A DNA stretch of 29,301 nucleotides from JAYUHK01 sp043767025 (GCA_043767025.1 JAYUHK010000088.1:1-29301); one strand, 5' to 3'; shown: positions 15,726 to 24,226, counted from the first letter of the stretch. Numbers and translations are program-made. Notes: a model not told the origin generated them from the letters alone.

Positions 15726-17174
15726 ATGAAAGCAATAATATTCAGTTTTATAGTTTTTATATTTTGTGCCAATGTAGTGACAGCGCAAAATCCCGCATTT
15801 TACTTTTCGGCACAATCTACTTCACCCGATTCGGTGTTGAGTTGTCCGTTGAAAGTACTCCGTTTTTCGCAAATGGTGACTTTTCAGACCAGCATCGCTT
15901 GGGATACGACAGCGTTGCAATTCGTTGGTCTAAAAGATTTCAACCTGTTGGGCTTGGATTCGACAAGTTTTGGGACGACGGCAGTAGGCAAAGGCAAACT
16001 GACTTTGGTGTGGTTTGACCCACAAACGAGCGGAAAATCTATTGCCGATAGCACGACTATTTGCAAATTAAAATTTCGTATGAAGTTGAATTGTAACTTT
16101 AAAACAGACATTAATTTTTCTAACGCGCCTACTGCCCAATCTGCTGCAAAAATAATCAATGGAACTGCGAGTGCGATAAACGCTACTTTTACGGGAAACT
16201 CGATGTCTTCGGTCTGCGCTATGCTTTTGACGAATGCGGTAGTCAAAAATCCCAACTGCCACGACGAAAATACAGGCGGTGTCAATATCACGCTTTCTGG
16301 CGGCGTAGTTCCCTACAATTTTTCGTGGAGCAACGGCGCGAATAGCGAAGACTTGGCGGGCGTAGTTTCTGGAAATTATCGCCTAACTGTGACAGATGCG
16401 CTTGGAACTCAACTTGTGACAGGCATTTTTACGCTCATCAACCCAATTCCTATTTCGGACAGCTCGGTGGTAACGGACATTAAGTGTGCTGGCGACAAGA
16501 ACGGAGCGATAAAATTATTTCCGAGTGGCGGTACGCCGAGCTATACTTTTCAGTGGTCGGGTCCGAATGGATTGCAAAGTACAGCCCAAAATCTCTCCCA
16601 ACTCGACGGCGGCGATTACCTTTTGCTCCTGACGGACAGTAGAGGCTGCACGACGCTCAAAAGTATTTCGGTCGGCGAACCCGAAATTTTAAAACTGAAA
16701 ATCAACTCATTATCACTCGGCAACAACAAATATCGCCTGACCGCGCAGCCAATCGGAGGCACGCCGTCTTACCAAATAAAATGGAGTACAGGCAGCACTG
16801 GCTTGACGCTCGACAACGTAGGACCCGGCACTTATGCAGCAACCTTGACCGATGACAACGGCTGCAAAGCAACTGCCGTCCGAATGACGACTGCCGCGCA
16901 AGATGCGTGGGAAAATTTAGAAAATTTTTCATTTTATCCCAATCCTGTGACAGATTTTCTAAAAATTTCGTTGTCTTTTTTGCGTCCTACGGATTTTACG
17001 GTGCAGCTTTTTAGCCTTGTTGGGCAGTTGGTTTTAGAAAAAAAATACGCAGCCGCAGGAGAAATTTTTGAGGAAAGCCTACCGCTTGGTGAGCTGCCAG
17101 TCGGTAGTTATTTTCTAAAAATATCCGATTCGGACGGCAATTTTAGCACCCAAAAACTATCCGTACTCCGATGA
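15726..17174 (+). CDS. T9SS surface protein with cohesin-like domain and SprB-type repeats
   Basis: The ATG at 15726 is chosen because it gives a clean signal peptide (1-20, ending VVTAQ); an earlier non-ATG start would add 31 residues lacking signal character. The product has 482 residues. A cohesin-like domain (about 25-155; VTFQTSIAWDTTALQFVGLKDFNLLGL) is followed by three SprB-type repeats. These lie at about 172-242, 248-318 and 325-392, with the pattern C..…G.I.L..SGGT..Y.F.WS…L.. L..G.Y…TD..GC. A type-A sorting domain (about 398-482; FSFYPNPVTDFLKIS … LSVLR) ends the protein. SprB repeats occur in gliding and surface adhesins, so a surface structural or adhesive role is likely. It is probably the partner or paralog of the preceding cohesin/dockerin gene. 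Confidence 0.87.
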   Translation: MKAIIFSFIVFIFCANVVTAQNPAFYFSAQSTSPDSVLSCPLKVLRFSQMVTFQTSIAWDTTALQFVGLKDFNLLGLDSTSFGTTAVGKGKLTLVWFDPQTSGKSIADSTTICKLKFRMKLNCNFKTDINFSNAPTAQSAAKIINGTASAINATFTGNSMSSVCAMLLTNAVVKNPNCHDENTGGVNITLSGGVVPYNFSWSNGANSEDLAGVVSGNYRLTVTDALGTQLVTGIFTLINPIPISDSSVVTDIKCAGDKNGAIKLFPSGGTPSYTFQWSGPNGLQSTAQNLSQLDGGDYLLLLTDSRGCTTLKSISVGEPEILKLKINSLSLGNNKYRLTAQPIGGTPSYQIKWSTGSTGLTLDNVGPGTYAATLTDDNGCKATAVRMTTAAQDAWENLENFSFYPNPVTDFLKISLSFLRPTDFTVQLFSLVGQLVLEKKYAAAGEIFEESLPLGELPVGSYFLKISDSDGNFSTQKLSVLR

Positions 17175-17186
17175 AAGCTCCAAAAA

Positions 17187-19325
17187 TTATCCTTTCCCGA
17201 ATACTTTTCGGAGTGCTTTGCCGACGCGCGTGAGGCGGTCGAGATTTTCTTGTATCGGCGACACGTCCATTCCTTCGGTCTGGAAGTCCATTTCTTTGAC
17301 ATAGCTCGGATTCTGCTCGGGATAGATGATGACGCAGCTGTTGAGTGGAAAATGTTTCATCAATTTTTTGGGAATACCGTCGAGTAAAGTCATGTAAGAA
17401 AGCGAGCCAGCGCGCGCACTAATCACCACAAACAAGTCATTCTCGGAAATATCTCTCGAAAGTATTAAAAAATCTTCCCAGTCGTCGAAGGTATTGAATT
17501 TGACTGAAATACCTGCGCCCGACGCGCGAGTGTGGCGAGCGATGCGCAAATTAGTTTCGCGAGAGGCGAAAAAAAGTACCGACGCGCCAGTTTCCTTCGA
17601 GAGCGTCCTCACGGTATTGAACCAAACGGTAAATCCTTTTTCAAACTCGGCTTTGGGCGGCACCACGACCGCTATTTTTTTCAACGTATTGAGTGGCTGC
17701 TCTATTTTGGTGAGCAAAATCATCTTTTCTGTTTTGCGCAGCAAACTTTCGAGCATCGTGCCGAGTATTTTATCCTTCGCGCTCTGCTGGCTACCGCCCC
17801 AGCCGATGACCACTTGCGTGATGAGCAAATCTTTGATAGCACCTTGTATTCCATTCGCCACGTTCAAATCTACCCGCGTGATGACTTGCACGGCGCGGTC
17901 GGAAGCGGCGGCGTAGCGTTTTATTTTCTCCAACATTCGGTGACTGCCCAACACTTTTTCTGCCGAATGTTCGCCCTCGTCCGTGACCACAGAAAGTGGA
18001 TAAATCGGCTCTATCGAGCGAGGCGGCTGTATCATAAGCGAAAAATCTATCAATTTTTCAAAGGTGTTGGGGTCAGAGATGGGGACGAGGATTCGCTCGG
18101 GTTCGCCCGTCAAGTCAGGTGCTTTTTCATTTTCGATGACTGCCATTTTGCGCCCTGCGGTTTCTACGACGAAAGAACTGGTGAGGCAGGTGATGAGCAC
18201 CATGACGATAGTTCCGTTGAGGATATAAGTGTTGAGCAAGCCGAGTTCGAAGCCTTGCTGGACGACGGCGAGGGTGGCGGCGGCGTGTGCGGCAGTGAGT
18301 CCGAAGATTATTTTTCGCTCATATTTGCTGAGGTTGAATAATTTTTGGGTCAAAAAAGCGGGAATCCATTTTCCGACGAGTGCCATTGCAGTCATAGTCA
18401 GCGACACGACGATGGCGGTTTCGCCGCTCCAAAACACACGCACATTGACCAACATTCCGATACTGATGAGGAAAAAAGGGATAAACAGTGCGTTGCCGAC
18501 AAACTCCAAGCGATTTTTGAGTGGCGAAGTGTGTGGAATAAGCCGATTGAATGCCAATCCTGCCAAAAACGAGCCGATGATGGGTTCTACGCCCGCCATT
18601 TTTGCTAAAAAGCCCGCCATAAAGACCATCGCCATCACAAAAATATATTGAGAAGTGCCTTCAGTTTGGAAATTTTTAAAGAACCAGCGAGCGATTTTTG
18701 GAAATCCCCACAGCACGACGAAGGAAAAAATACCGAAAGAAAGTGCCAGTCTTGCAAAAAACTCTGCATCTAAATTGCCGCGTGCCGAAGACGAAATAAC
18801 CGCCAACACCAAGAGCGCAAGAATATCCGTAATCATCGTACCGCCGACCGTGATATTGACCGCCCTGCTTTTATTGATACCCAAGCGGCTGGCGATGGGA
18901 TAGGCGATGAGCGTATTGGAGGAAAAAGTACTGGCTACCAAAATGGACGGCAGCAGCTCGAATTTTAGGATATTTTGGCAAACATAAGTGCCGATGGTGA
19001 TAGGAATAAGGAAAGTAGAAAGCCCAAAAATGATGCTTTTATTTCTGTTTTTTTTGAAATCTACCAAATCAATCTCCAAGCCCGCCAAAAACATGATGTA
19101 AAGCACCCCTACCGTCCCGAACAAAATAATTGCGTTGTCGCGGTCGAGAATATGCAGTCCGTAGGGTCCGAGCATCACTCCTGCCAAGATAAGTCCCACG
19201 ATGCTCGGTATTCGGAAGCGATTGAGCAGCACAGGCGCAAGCAAAATGACGAACAAAATGATGGAAAAAACCAACACAGGGTCCGTGACGGGCAAAGGCA
19301 GATAATCGGATAAGTTGAAGTTCAT
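17187..19325 (-). CDS. Kef/CPA2-type cation:proton antiporter with C-terminal USP-like region
   Basis: This is an inner-membrane monovalent cation/proton antiporter of the CPA2 (Na_H_Exchanger) family. The ATG at 19325 (MNFNLSDYLPLP) is preferred to an upstream in-frame start at 19397, whose 24 extra residues are polar and unlike a membrane protein N-terminus. That gives 712 residues. About twelve membrane segments fill residues 20-410, with LNRFRIPSIVGLILAGVMLGPYG and the discontinuous-helix region ASTFSSNTLIAYPIASRLGI. The last 300 residues are cytoplasmic and resemble tandem universal-stress-protein folds (ERILVPISDPNTFEKL; QVVIGWGGSQQSAKDKILG). Transported ion and regulation are not visible. 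It converges on the preceding T9SS gene with a 12-base gap. Confidence 0.92.
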   Translation of the reverse strand: MNFNLSDYLPLPVTDPVLVFSIILFVILLAPVLLNRFRIPSIVGLILAGVMLGPYGLHILDRDNAIILFGTVGVLYIMFLAGLEIDLVDFKKNRNKSIIFGLSTFLIPITIGTYVCQNILKFELLPSILVASTFSSNTLIAYPIASRLGINKSRAVNITVGGTMITDILALLVLAVISSSARGNLDAEFFARLALSFGIFSFVVLWGFPKIARWFFKNFQTEGTSQYIFVMAMVFMAGFLAKMAGVEPIIGSFLAGLAFNRLIPHTSPLKNRLEFVGNALFIPFFLISIGMLVNVRVFWSGETAIVVSLTMTAMALVGKWIPAFLTQKLFNLSKYERKIIFGLTAAHAAATLAVVQQGFELGLLNTYILNGTIVMVLITCLTSSFVVETAGRKMAVIENEKAPDLTGEPERILVPISDPNTFEKLIDFSLMIQPPRSIEPIYPLSVVTDEGEHSAEKVLGSHRMLEKIKRYAAASDRAVQVITRVDLNVANGIQGAIKDLLITQVVIGWGGSQQSAKDKILGTMLESLLRKTEKMILLTKIEQPLNTLKKIAVVVPPKAEFEKGFTVWFNTVRTLSKETGASVLFFASRETNLRIARHTRASGAGISVKFNTFDDWEDFLILSRDISENDLFVVISARAGSLSYMTLLDGIPKKLMKHFPLNSCVIIYPEQNPSYVKEMDFQTEGMDVSPIQENLDRLTRVGKALRKVFGKG

Positions 19326-19399
19326 AGAGTTGCGTTGGTTGCGCACAGGGCTTTTTGCAGGTGGGGAAATAGAATTCCGTCTGCTCCACTTGCACAAAA

Positions 19400-19411
19400 C
19401 CCCACGTGGGG
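19400..19411. repeat. Perfect 12-bp palindrome CCCCACGTGGGG
   Basis: The palindrome lies 9 bases beyond the stop of the 51-residue gene on the minus strand and is followed there by TTTT. It could be a small terminator hairpin with an ACGT loop. A longer imperfect inverted repeat (TGCAGGTGG 19355-19363 / CCACTTGCA 19385-19393) lies beyond it. Confidence 0.4.
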
Positions 19412-19420
19412 AGTAATTTT

Positions 19421-19576
19421 TTATTTTGCAATTCTTGGAAGTCCAACCCTTGCAATTACCTCGTTTGCTTTTGCGAGTTTTTCAGGAAACAAGTTTTTTC
19501 CTCTCAATCTTTCTAAAGATTTGTCAATTTTAACAAGTGGTGTCTTGCTTTGATTTAATTTTTCTATTGTTGTCAT
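19421..19576 (-). CDS. Small hypothetical protein, 51 residues
   Basis: An ATG at 19576 opens a 51-codon frame ending with TAA at 19421-19423, and an in-frame TAA stands 9 bases upstream of the ATG, so the gene is complete. The product begins MTTIEKLNQSKTPLVKIDKS and ends GLPRIAK. It is charged, lysine-rich and predicted helical, with no signal peptide or membrane segment, and its composition is that of a real protein rather than a shadow. It resembles small Bacteroidota proteins sometimes seen beside toxin-like genes, but no partner is adjacent and no function is assigned. A TATATTTT sequence (7 of 8 in the -7 consensus) lies 24-17 bases upstream of the ATG. Confidence 0.6.
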   Translation of the reverse strand: MTTIEKLNQSKTPLVKIDKSLERLRGKNLFPEKLAKANEVIARVGLPRIAK

Positions 19577-19695
19577 TTGTATTTTTTACGAAAATATAGA
19601 ATAATTTTCGGTACGAGAGTTGCTATCTAAATTTGCACCCAACTTCGGCGTTCCCACAACCTATTGATTTAGAACGAAATTTTTAGTTAAAAGTT

Positions 19696-19732
19696 GTGTA
19701 TCCCCCAACTTTCGATAAGTTGGAGGACACAC
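19696..19732 (-). terminator. Strong stem-loop downstream of the Ig-repeat outer-membrane gene
   Basis: Bases 19696-19711 and 19717-19732 pair at 14 of 16 positions around a TCGAT loop. On the minus strand the hairpin starts 45 bases past the stop of the 19777-22527 gene and is followed by ACTTTTAACTAAAAATTT. That fits a terminator or 3' stabiliser, although the T-tract is poor. It could also be a REP-like element. Confidence 0.45.
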
Positions 19733-19776
19733 TACTTTGGGGTTTTATTGATTCAGTTCGGTAGTCCGAGCCGTGT

Positions 19777-22527
19777 CTAAAATTTTACCGTCGAGGTCTT
19801 TTCGTCGCTGCCTACGGGAGTGACGACTTTCAGGACGATGATGTTATCGCCTTTGATGAGGTCGAAGGTGGCTTGAAAGTTTCCGCTTATTCTCAAATTG
19901 AGGTCGAAGGCGGTAATTACTTTTCCGTTCACGGTGAAGGTCACTTGGTCGCGGCTCGAGATTCCTTTCAGGAGTGCCAAAATCGTACTTTTGCCTTCAT
20001 CTGGTTTGAACGGGTCCACCGTCGGCTGCGAAACAGAGGTAATCGTCACGGTCGGCTTGGGCGCAGAAGGTGGCGGCACGCTGCATCTGACGTTGGAAAC
20101 GGCTTCCGCAGTACCAGTTTTGTTGCTCACTTGTATGCGTATTTCGTTGTTGCCGATGTTGAGCTGCACGTTGTCTGCACGGATATTGCGGCTCAACTTA
20201 TCCAACGTAAAATTACTAATCTCACGACCATTGACCAAAATTTTTACGTTTTCTTTGCCTATCACGCGCTGCAAAGTCGCTGCAATATTGGTCGTCGGGT
20301 TCGCCAACGTACTGCCGTCTTTCGGAGCGGTGATGGTCACTTGTGGTTTTTCTTCTTTCACAATAGCTTTCAAAAACGCAACATCTACCGTCTTTTCGTC
20401 GCTGCCGCTGATATTTTGCGCCTTGATATTTATTTTGTTATTCCCTGCTACCAGCGCAATATTTGCCGTCATAGTGCGGCTGAAGTTGTTGTATTCAAAA
20501 TCATTGCTGCGCACGCCATTTACGGTGAAAATAATATCATTTTTGACACTGATATTCTGCACCGTAGCACGAACAATCGCCGTAGCCTCCGAAAAAACGC
20601 TCGCATTGGTCGGTTGCTCGATTCTCACCTGCGGCTTTGGCGAAGCGGGCGGCGGCGGCGGCGGGTCTGCTTGTTTCGGTTGGTAAATTATCGTCACTTG
20701 GTCGCCGCCTTGTCCTGCTCTGTTGGACGCGGATATTCTAAATTCGTTCCGTCCCGTATTCAACGGAATTTCGGAGGAAAACTGCCCCGAGCGTGGCTCG
20801 TAGTTGAATTTATTGCTCGTCCGACCGTTCACATAATAGTAAATGTCTTCTCTGCCAGTGATGTTTTTGATGCTTGCGCGAATGTTCGTTACTTCCATCG
20901 GCGAAGTGTATGGACTGTTGGACGGAACCGTAATATTGACCGTCGGCACGGAAGGCAACTGCGGTGGCTGCGGCGGTGTAGGCGTAGGCACGGCGGGTGG
21001 CTGCGGCTGCGAATTTTGATAAATAACGCTCGCCGTAGCGTCGTCTGCGCCAGCATTGTTGCGCACTTCGACTCTAAAAGTGTTGTTGCCTTCCCGAAGA
21101 CGAGTCCGCGAAGAAAGGATACCGTTTTGGTTGTTGAAGCTAAAACTTCTATCTTCTTCGCCGTTCATGTAGTAGCGAATATTTTCGGCACTGCGCGCGC
21201 CACGCACTACGGCACGAATTGTAATTTCATCTTTTCCCACAGTCATCGGGCTGCGCTCGGGGTTCAAAAACCGCACGTCGGGGCGCACATCGCTCGGCGG
21301 AGTAGGCGGCGCAGGCGGTGGTGGCGCAGGCGCAGGCACTACTACGATTGGCGGCGGCGGTGGTTGTGGGACATTCGCTCGTGGCTGAAAATAAATAGTA
21401 ATCGCTCGCTCGGCTTTGCCGTAAGGGTTGCTGGCAGTGATGAGCAACTGATTGGCACCTTCGCGGAGGTTGGCATCGGCGTTGAAATTTTTTGAATAAA
21501 AATTGAAGCGTTGCGGAGCGTTATTGATAGTATAAGTCACGTCGGCACTGCTGTTGGTATTGCGGATTTCTGCCTGAATCGCCTCCACTGGTCGGTCGGT
21601 GTATTGCGGACTGTTGCGTGGATTTATCATATTGATAATCGGTGGCTGCGGGCGGCTTTCTTCGCAGTAAAATTCCCAAGCGAATTGCAAATAAGTGTAG
21701 TGCGCAAGGTCGTTGCCGATAGATGCGGTACTGTTATTCTGCCATTGCTGCCCGTCCAAAACGTTGTTGAGTGGAAACGTAATTTTGTGTCCGATGCCAA
21801 CCATAAAATGCGGCGCGAGCATATAGCCGAGCTCGAAGCCTATGGAAGGCATAAGTCCGAGCTTTCCGTTGCTGCTGTAACCGTCTGCGTTGGACTCATA
21901 AACGCCGTCGCGTCCGCTCGTCAGTTGCTGGCAGATTTCGGTCGTCGAAGCGGACGAGTTGATGCCGTTGTAGAGATTTCGATACGTTCCGAGTGAATTT
22001 TTTTGGTCAATTTTCGTTCCGTACCAGTTCAGACCAACGCCGCCGAAGAGCGAAAATACGATTCCTTTCTGCTCTCTCAAACGGTTGAACGTAAAAACGC
22101 CTTCGATTCCGAGTTCGCCCATGACGGTTCGGTAGTTTTGATAGATTTTGTCGGTCGGGGAGTAGCCCAATCCGTTGCTGTTGAGGGCATTGTTATAGAC
22201 GATTCCTGCGTTGGATTTGGAGTCAGAGCCGAAAGAACAATCCAGTAAAAGGCGACCTCGCAGGTCAAAACTCAACGCAGCTCCCGGCTGATAGTAGAAA
22301 TTTTTTGCCAACGTCAGTCCGCCTCCATAACCGTCCAAAATATTGGGCGAAATATCAGAAGTTTGATATGCAAAGCCGCCGTTGATGCCAAAAGTCCACC
22401 AACCCGCTTTTCGAGCGGAGGAGTTAGGCGGACTGCTTGCACTTTGGGCGTGCAAAGCCGAATTGTTGAGCCAACAAAAGCTCAATAAAAAAAGAATGGA
22501 TTGAAAAGAAAAGATAAACTTTTTCAT
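19777..22527 (-). CDS. Outer-membrane barrel-like protein with six Ig-like repeats
   Basis: This 916-residue exported protein has a signal peptide (1-28, ending LHAQS). Residues 40-290 read as an outer-membrane β-barrel-like domain with alternating strands (WWTFGINGGFAYQTS, MGELGIEGVFTFNRL, IGFELGYMLAPHFMVGIGHKI, YTYLQFAWEFY). Six repeats of about 90 residues follow (about 295-382, 415-503, 528-616, 632-718, 727-815, 825-916). Each has a V-x-I/F-x-x-P start, a central [YF]xx-N[GN]-x…F and an ending like L.EG.N.…I.A.N..G. Proline-rich linkers of 10-35 residues separate the first four. No T9SS signal is seen. Barrel first and Ig-like repeats after recalls inverse autotransporters, but the repeats could equally stand in the periplasm. 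Palindromic element copy C sits 15 bases upstream of the start. Confidence 0.82.
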   Translation of the reverse strand: MKKFIFSFQSILFLLSFCWLNNSALHAQSASSPPNSSARKAGWWTFGINGGFAYQTSDISPNILDGYGGGLTLAKNFYYQPGAALSFDLRGRLLLDCSFGSDSKSNAGIVYNNALNSNGLGYSPTDKIYQNYRTVMGELGIEGVFTFNRLREQKGIVFSLFGGVGLNWYGTKIDQKNSLGTYRNLYNGINSSASTTEICQQLTSGRDGVYESNADGYSSNGKLGLMPSIGFELGYMLAPHFMVGIGHKITFPLNNVLDGQQWQNNSTASIGNDLAHYTYLQFAWEFYCEESRPQPPIINMINPRNSPQYTDRPVEAIQAEIRNTNSSADVTYTINNAPQRFNFYSKNFNADANLREGANQLLITASNPYGKAERAITIYFQPRANVPQPPPPPIVVVPAPAPPPPAPPTPPSDVRPDVRFLNPERSPMTVGKDEITIRAVVRGARSAENIRYYMNGEEDRSFSFNNQNGILSSRTRLREGNNTFRVEVRNNAGADDATASVIYQNSQPQPPAVPTPTPPQPPQLPSVPTVNITVPSNSPYTSPMEVTNIRASIKNITGREDIYYYVNGRTSNKFNYEPRSGQFSSEIPLNTGRNEFRISASNRAGQGGDQVTIIYQPKQADPPPPPPASPKPQVRIEQPTNASVFSEATAIVRATVQNISVKNDIIFTVNGVRSNDFEYNNFSRTMTANIALVAGNNKINIKAQNISGSDEKTVDVAFLKAIVKEEKPQVTITAPKDGSTLANPTTNIAATLQRVIGKENVKILVNGREISNFTLDKLSRNIRADNVQLNIGNNEIRIQVSNKTGTAEAVSNVRCSVPPPSAPKPTVTITSVSQPTVDPFKPDEGKSTILALLKGISSRDQVTFTVNGKVITAFDLNLRISGNFQATFDLIKGDNIIVLKVVTPVGSDEKTSTVKF

Positions 22528-22542
22528 GTTGTTTTCATTTTA

Positions 22543-22607
22543 GGAATGAAGAAAATAAGATACGTCAATTTATTGAAAAAATGAGCAATTTATTTTAGAT
22601 GCATTCC
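22543..22607 (+). repeat. Palindromic intergenic element, copy C
   Basis: GGAATG-N3-AAAATAA (22543-22558) faces TTATTTT-N5-CATTCC (22590-22607), giving 65 bases in all. TTTA flanks both sides. The element ends 15 bases upstream of the minus-strand start codon at 22527, so it lies in that gene's leader or promoter. CAATTTATT occurs twice inside it. Confidence 0.6.
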
Positions 22608-22830
22608 TTTAGGTTTGAAGAAATTTTTACATTGCGATAGCACGAAATTACAATCCACAACTGGACTGTGCAAGCTGTGAATGAAATGTCAATTTAACAA
22701 GTTCGGTCGAAGGAAGTGGCGCAAAGAAGGAAGAAAAAATCAGTATTTTATTTCAAAAATATTTTCAAACACGCCAAAAACCCTCTCCAACTTCGCTCAA
22801 AGAAAAAGATAATATGTTAAAATATGAAAT

Positions 22831-22838
22831 TAAATTTG
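22831..22838 (+). promoter_or_regulatory. Possible -7 box for the HAD/GNAT operon
   Basis: TAAATTTG matches TAnnTTTG exactly, 51 bases before the TTG start at 22890. No matching TTG was found at the usual upstream distance. Confidence 0.35.
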
Positions 22839-22889
22839 TAATATTTTAACAAAAGTTTAATCTTTGTCGGATAATTTTTCAACTGTATT

Positions 22890-23465
22890 TTGAAAGAAAA
22901 ACATTTTATTAACAAATCGTGGACGCTTTTTCTCGACCGAGATGGCGTTATCAACCAGCGTCCGACGGGAGATTATGTCCAAAAAGTAGATGATTTTATT
23001 TTTCAGGACGGCGTTTTGCAGGCAATGGCTCAACTTCGGCGTGCTTTTGGGCGCGTGATAGTCGTGACTAACCAGCAAGGCGTGGGAAAAAATCTGATGA
23101 CTACCGCGCAAGTGTTCGATATTCACCTTGCTATGCACGCCCAGATTCGTAGGAATGGCGGCTTGTTAGATGCGGTTTATTTTTGTCCGCACCTCGCCTC
23201 CGAGAGCTGCGACTGCCGCAAACCGAAGTCGGGTATGGCTTTGCGGGCGCAAAAAAATTTCCCTGAAATAGATTTTCAAAAATCTGTCATGGCAGGCGAT
23301 ACCGTTTCAGATATGGTATTCGGTAAAACACTCGGCATGACGACCGTTTTTATCAACAGCAACCAAGATTTTAAGACGCTTGCCGACTCTTCTGCGATAG
23401 ATTTTTGCTGCGCAAACCTGTCGGAAATGGCTGCTATTTTTACCGAAGAAAGTTCCGAATTTTGA
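22890..23465 (+). CDS. gmhB: D-glycero-D-manno-heptose 1,7-bisphosphate 7-phosphatase-like HAD enzyme
   Basis: This is a cytoplasmic HAD phosphatase of the histidinol-phosphatase/GmhB group. GmhB removes the 7-phosphate in the ADP-heptose pathway that feeds lipopolysaccharide core synthesis. The product has 191 residues, as usual for the family. The nucleophile and acid/base are D16 and D18 in LFLDRDGVIN, T60 is in VVTNQQGVG, a lysine lies near 111-113, and GDTVSDM holds D137. The zinc loop CPHLASESCDCRKPKSGM (C99, H101, C107, C109) is typical of GmhB rather than other HAD groups. No ATG lies upstream in frame, so the TTG at 22890 is the likely start. The GNAT gene follows after 19 bases, suggesting an operon. 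No other heptose genes are nearby, so the exact substrate is inferred. Confidence 0.82.
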   Translation: MKEKHFINKSWTLFLDRDGVINQRPTGDYVQKVDDFIFQDGVLQAMAQLRRAFGRVIVVTNQQGVGKNLMTTAQVFDIHLAMHAQIRRNGGLLDAVYFCPHLASESCDCRKPKSGMALRAQKNFPEIDFQKSVMAGDTVSDMVFGKTLGMTTVFINSNQDFKTLADSSAIDFCCANLSEMAAIFTEESSEF

Positions 23466-23484
23466 AAAAAAAACTTTTGCTACC

Positions 23485-24039
23485 ATGAATCTAAAACTTG
23501 ACATCGCCAACTCGCCCGAAGATATTGAGCAAATCCTGCGCTTGCAGCAGCAAAATCTGAGAACAAATTTGTCGGTTGCCGAAGCACTGTCGAATGGGTT
23601 TGTGACCGTCCGACACGAACAAAATGTGCTGGCAAAAATGGCTTCTGTCGCTCCACAAATCATCGCCAAAGACGAAAATTATTTGATTGCTTACGCCCTG
23701 ACTATGCCCGAAGCCTTCGCCGCGCTCGTTCCCGTCTTGCAACCTATGTTTGATAGTTTCAAAAATCTGACATTTCAGGGCAAAAAAATTCCCGACTACA
23801 ATTATTATGTGATGGGGCAAATTTGTATCGCCGAAGGCTATCGCGGCATCGGTCTGTTCGACCAACTGTATGCCAAGCACAAGACCGTTTGCGGTGAATA
23901 TTTTGACCTTTGCGTCACCGAAATTTCTGCTCGCAACGCTCGCTCCTTGCGCGCGCACGCTCGCGTAGGCTTTCAGACGATACACACTTTTACGGACGAA
24001 ACCGACGACTGGCACGTCGTGGCATGGGATTGGAGCTGA
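23485..24039 (+). CDS. GNAT-family N-acetyltransferase
   Basis: This 184-residue acetyl-CoA-dependent acyltransferase has the N-terminal helix region IANSPEDIEQILRLQQQNL. The acetyl-CoA-binding motif lies in GQICIAEGYRGIGLFDQLY, which fits the Q/R-x-x-G-x-G/A pattern, and is followed by CVTEISARNARSLRAHARVGFQTIHTF, a typical motif B. No signal peptide is seen. It lies 19 bases behind the phosphatase gene on the same strand, so the two are probably cotranscribed. The acceptor substrate is not evident. Confidence 0.87.
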   Translation: MNLKLDIANSPEDIEQILRLQQQNLRTNLSVAEALSNGFVTVRHEQNVLAKMASVAPQIIAKDENYLIAYALTMPEAFAALVPVLQPMFDSFKNLTFQGKKIPDYNYYVMGQICIAEGYRGIGLFDQLYAKHKTVCGEYFDLCVTEISARNARSLRAHARVGFQTIHTFTDETDDWHVVAWDWS

Positions 24040-24226
24040 AAAATTTTTAGTGATTGGTTTTTAGTTTTTAGTTGCATAATTCATTGATTATCGGTTAGTT
24101 GTTTTTTTTTATTAAATCAAAAATAATTTTCTAAAAATATTTAGCTCCCAAAAATTATATCTTTGGAGCTTACATTTGACTAACTTTTCAGTCATTAACT
24201 TTTCATTAAGTACCCAAAATCAATTT

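Larger units (their letters stand above)
22528..22889. other. Divergent intergenic region
   Basis: These 362 bases separate the Ig-repeat gene (minus) from the HAD phosphatase gene (plus). It contains palindromic element copy C and a TAAATTTG box at 22831-22838. The rest is AT-rich, and no plausible gene or RNA is seen. Confidence 0.6.

Noticed and set aside
17165..17214. Inverted repeat ACTCCG / CGGAGT between convergent genes as a terminator
   Set aside because: Only six base pairs with a 38-base gap and no T-run.
17532..18341. Plus-strand frame of 269 codons opposite the antiporter gene
   Set aside because: Composition is atypical and the minus-strand antiporter is unmistakable.
19326..19397. 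Upstream start for the antiporter gene adding 24 residues
   Set aside because: The added residues are polar and basic, unlike the membrane-protein N-terminus beginning at 19325.
19873..21495. Long plus-strand reading frame of 540 codons opposite the Ig-repeat gene
   Set aside because: It is rich in Arg and His with no recognisable domain and mirrors a well-supported gene; a codon-bias shadow.
24143..24170. Inverted repeat AGCTCC / GGAGCT as terminator of the GNAT gene
   Set aside because: No T-run follows; it may be an operator but the evidence is too thin for a separate call.
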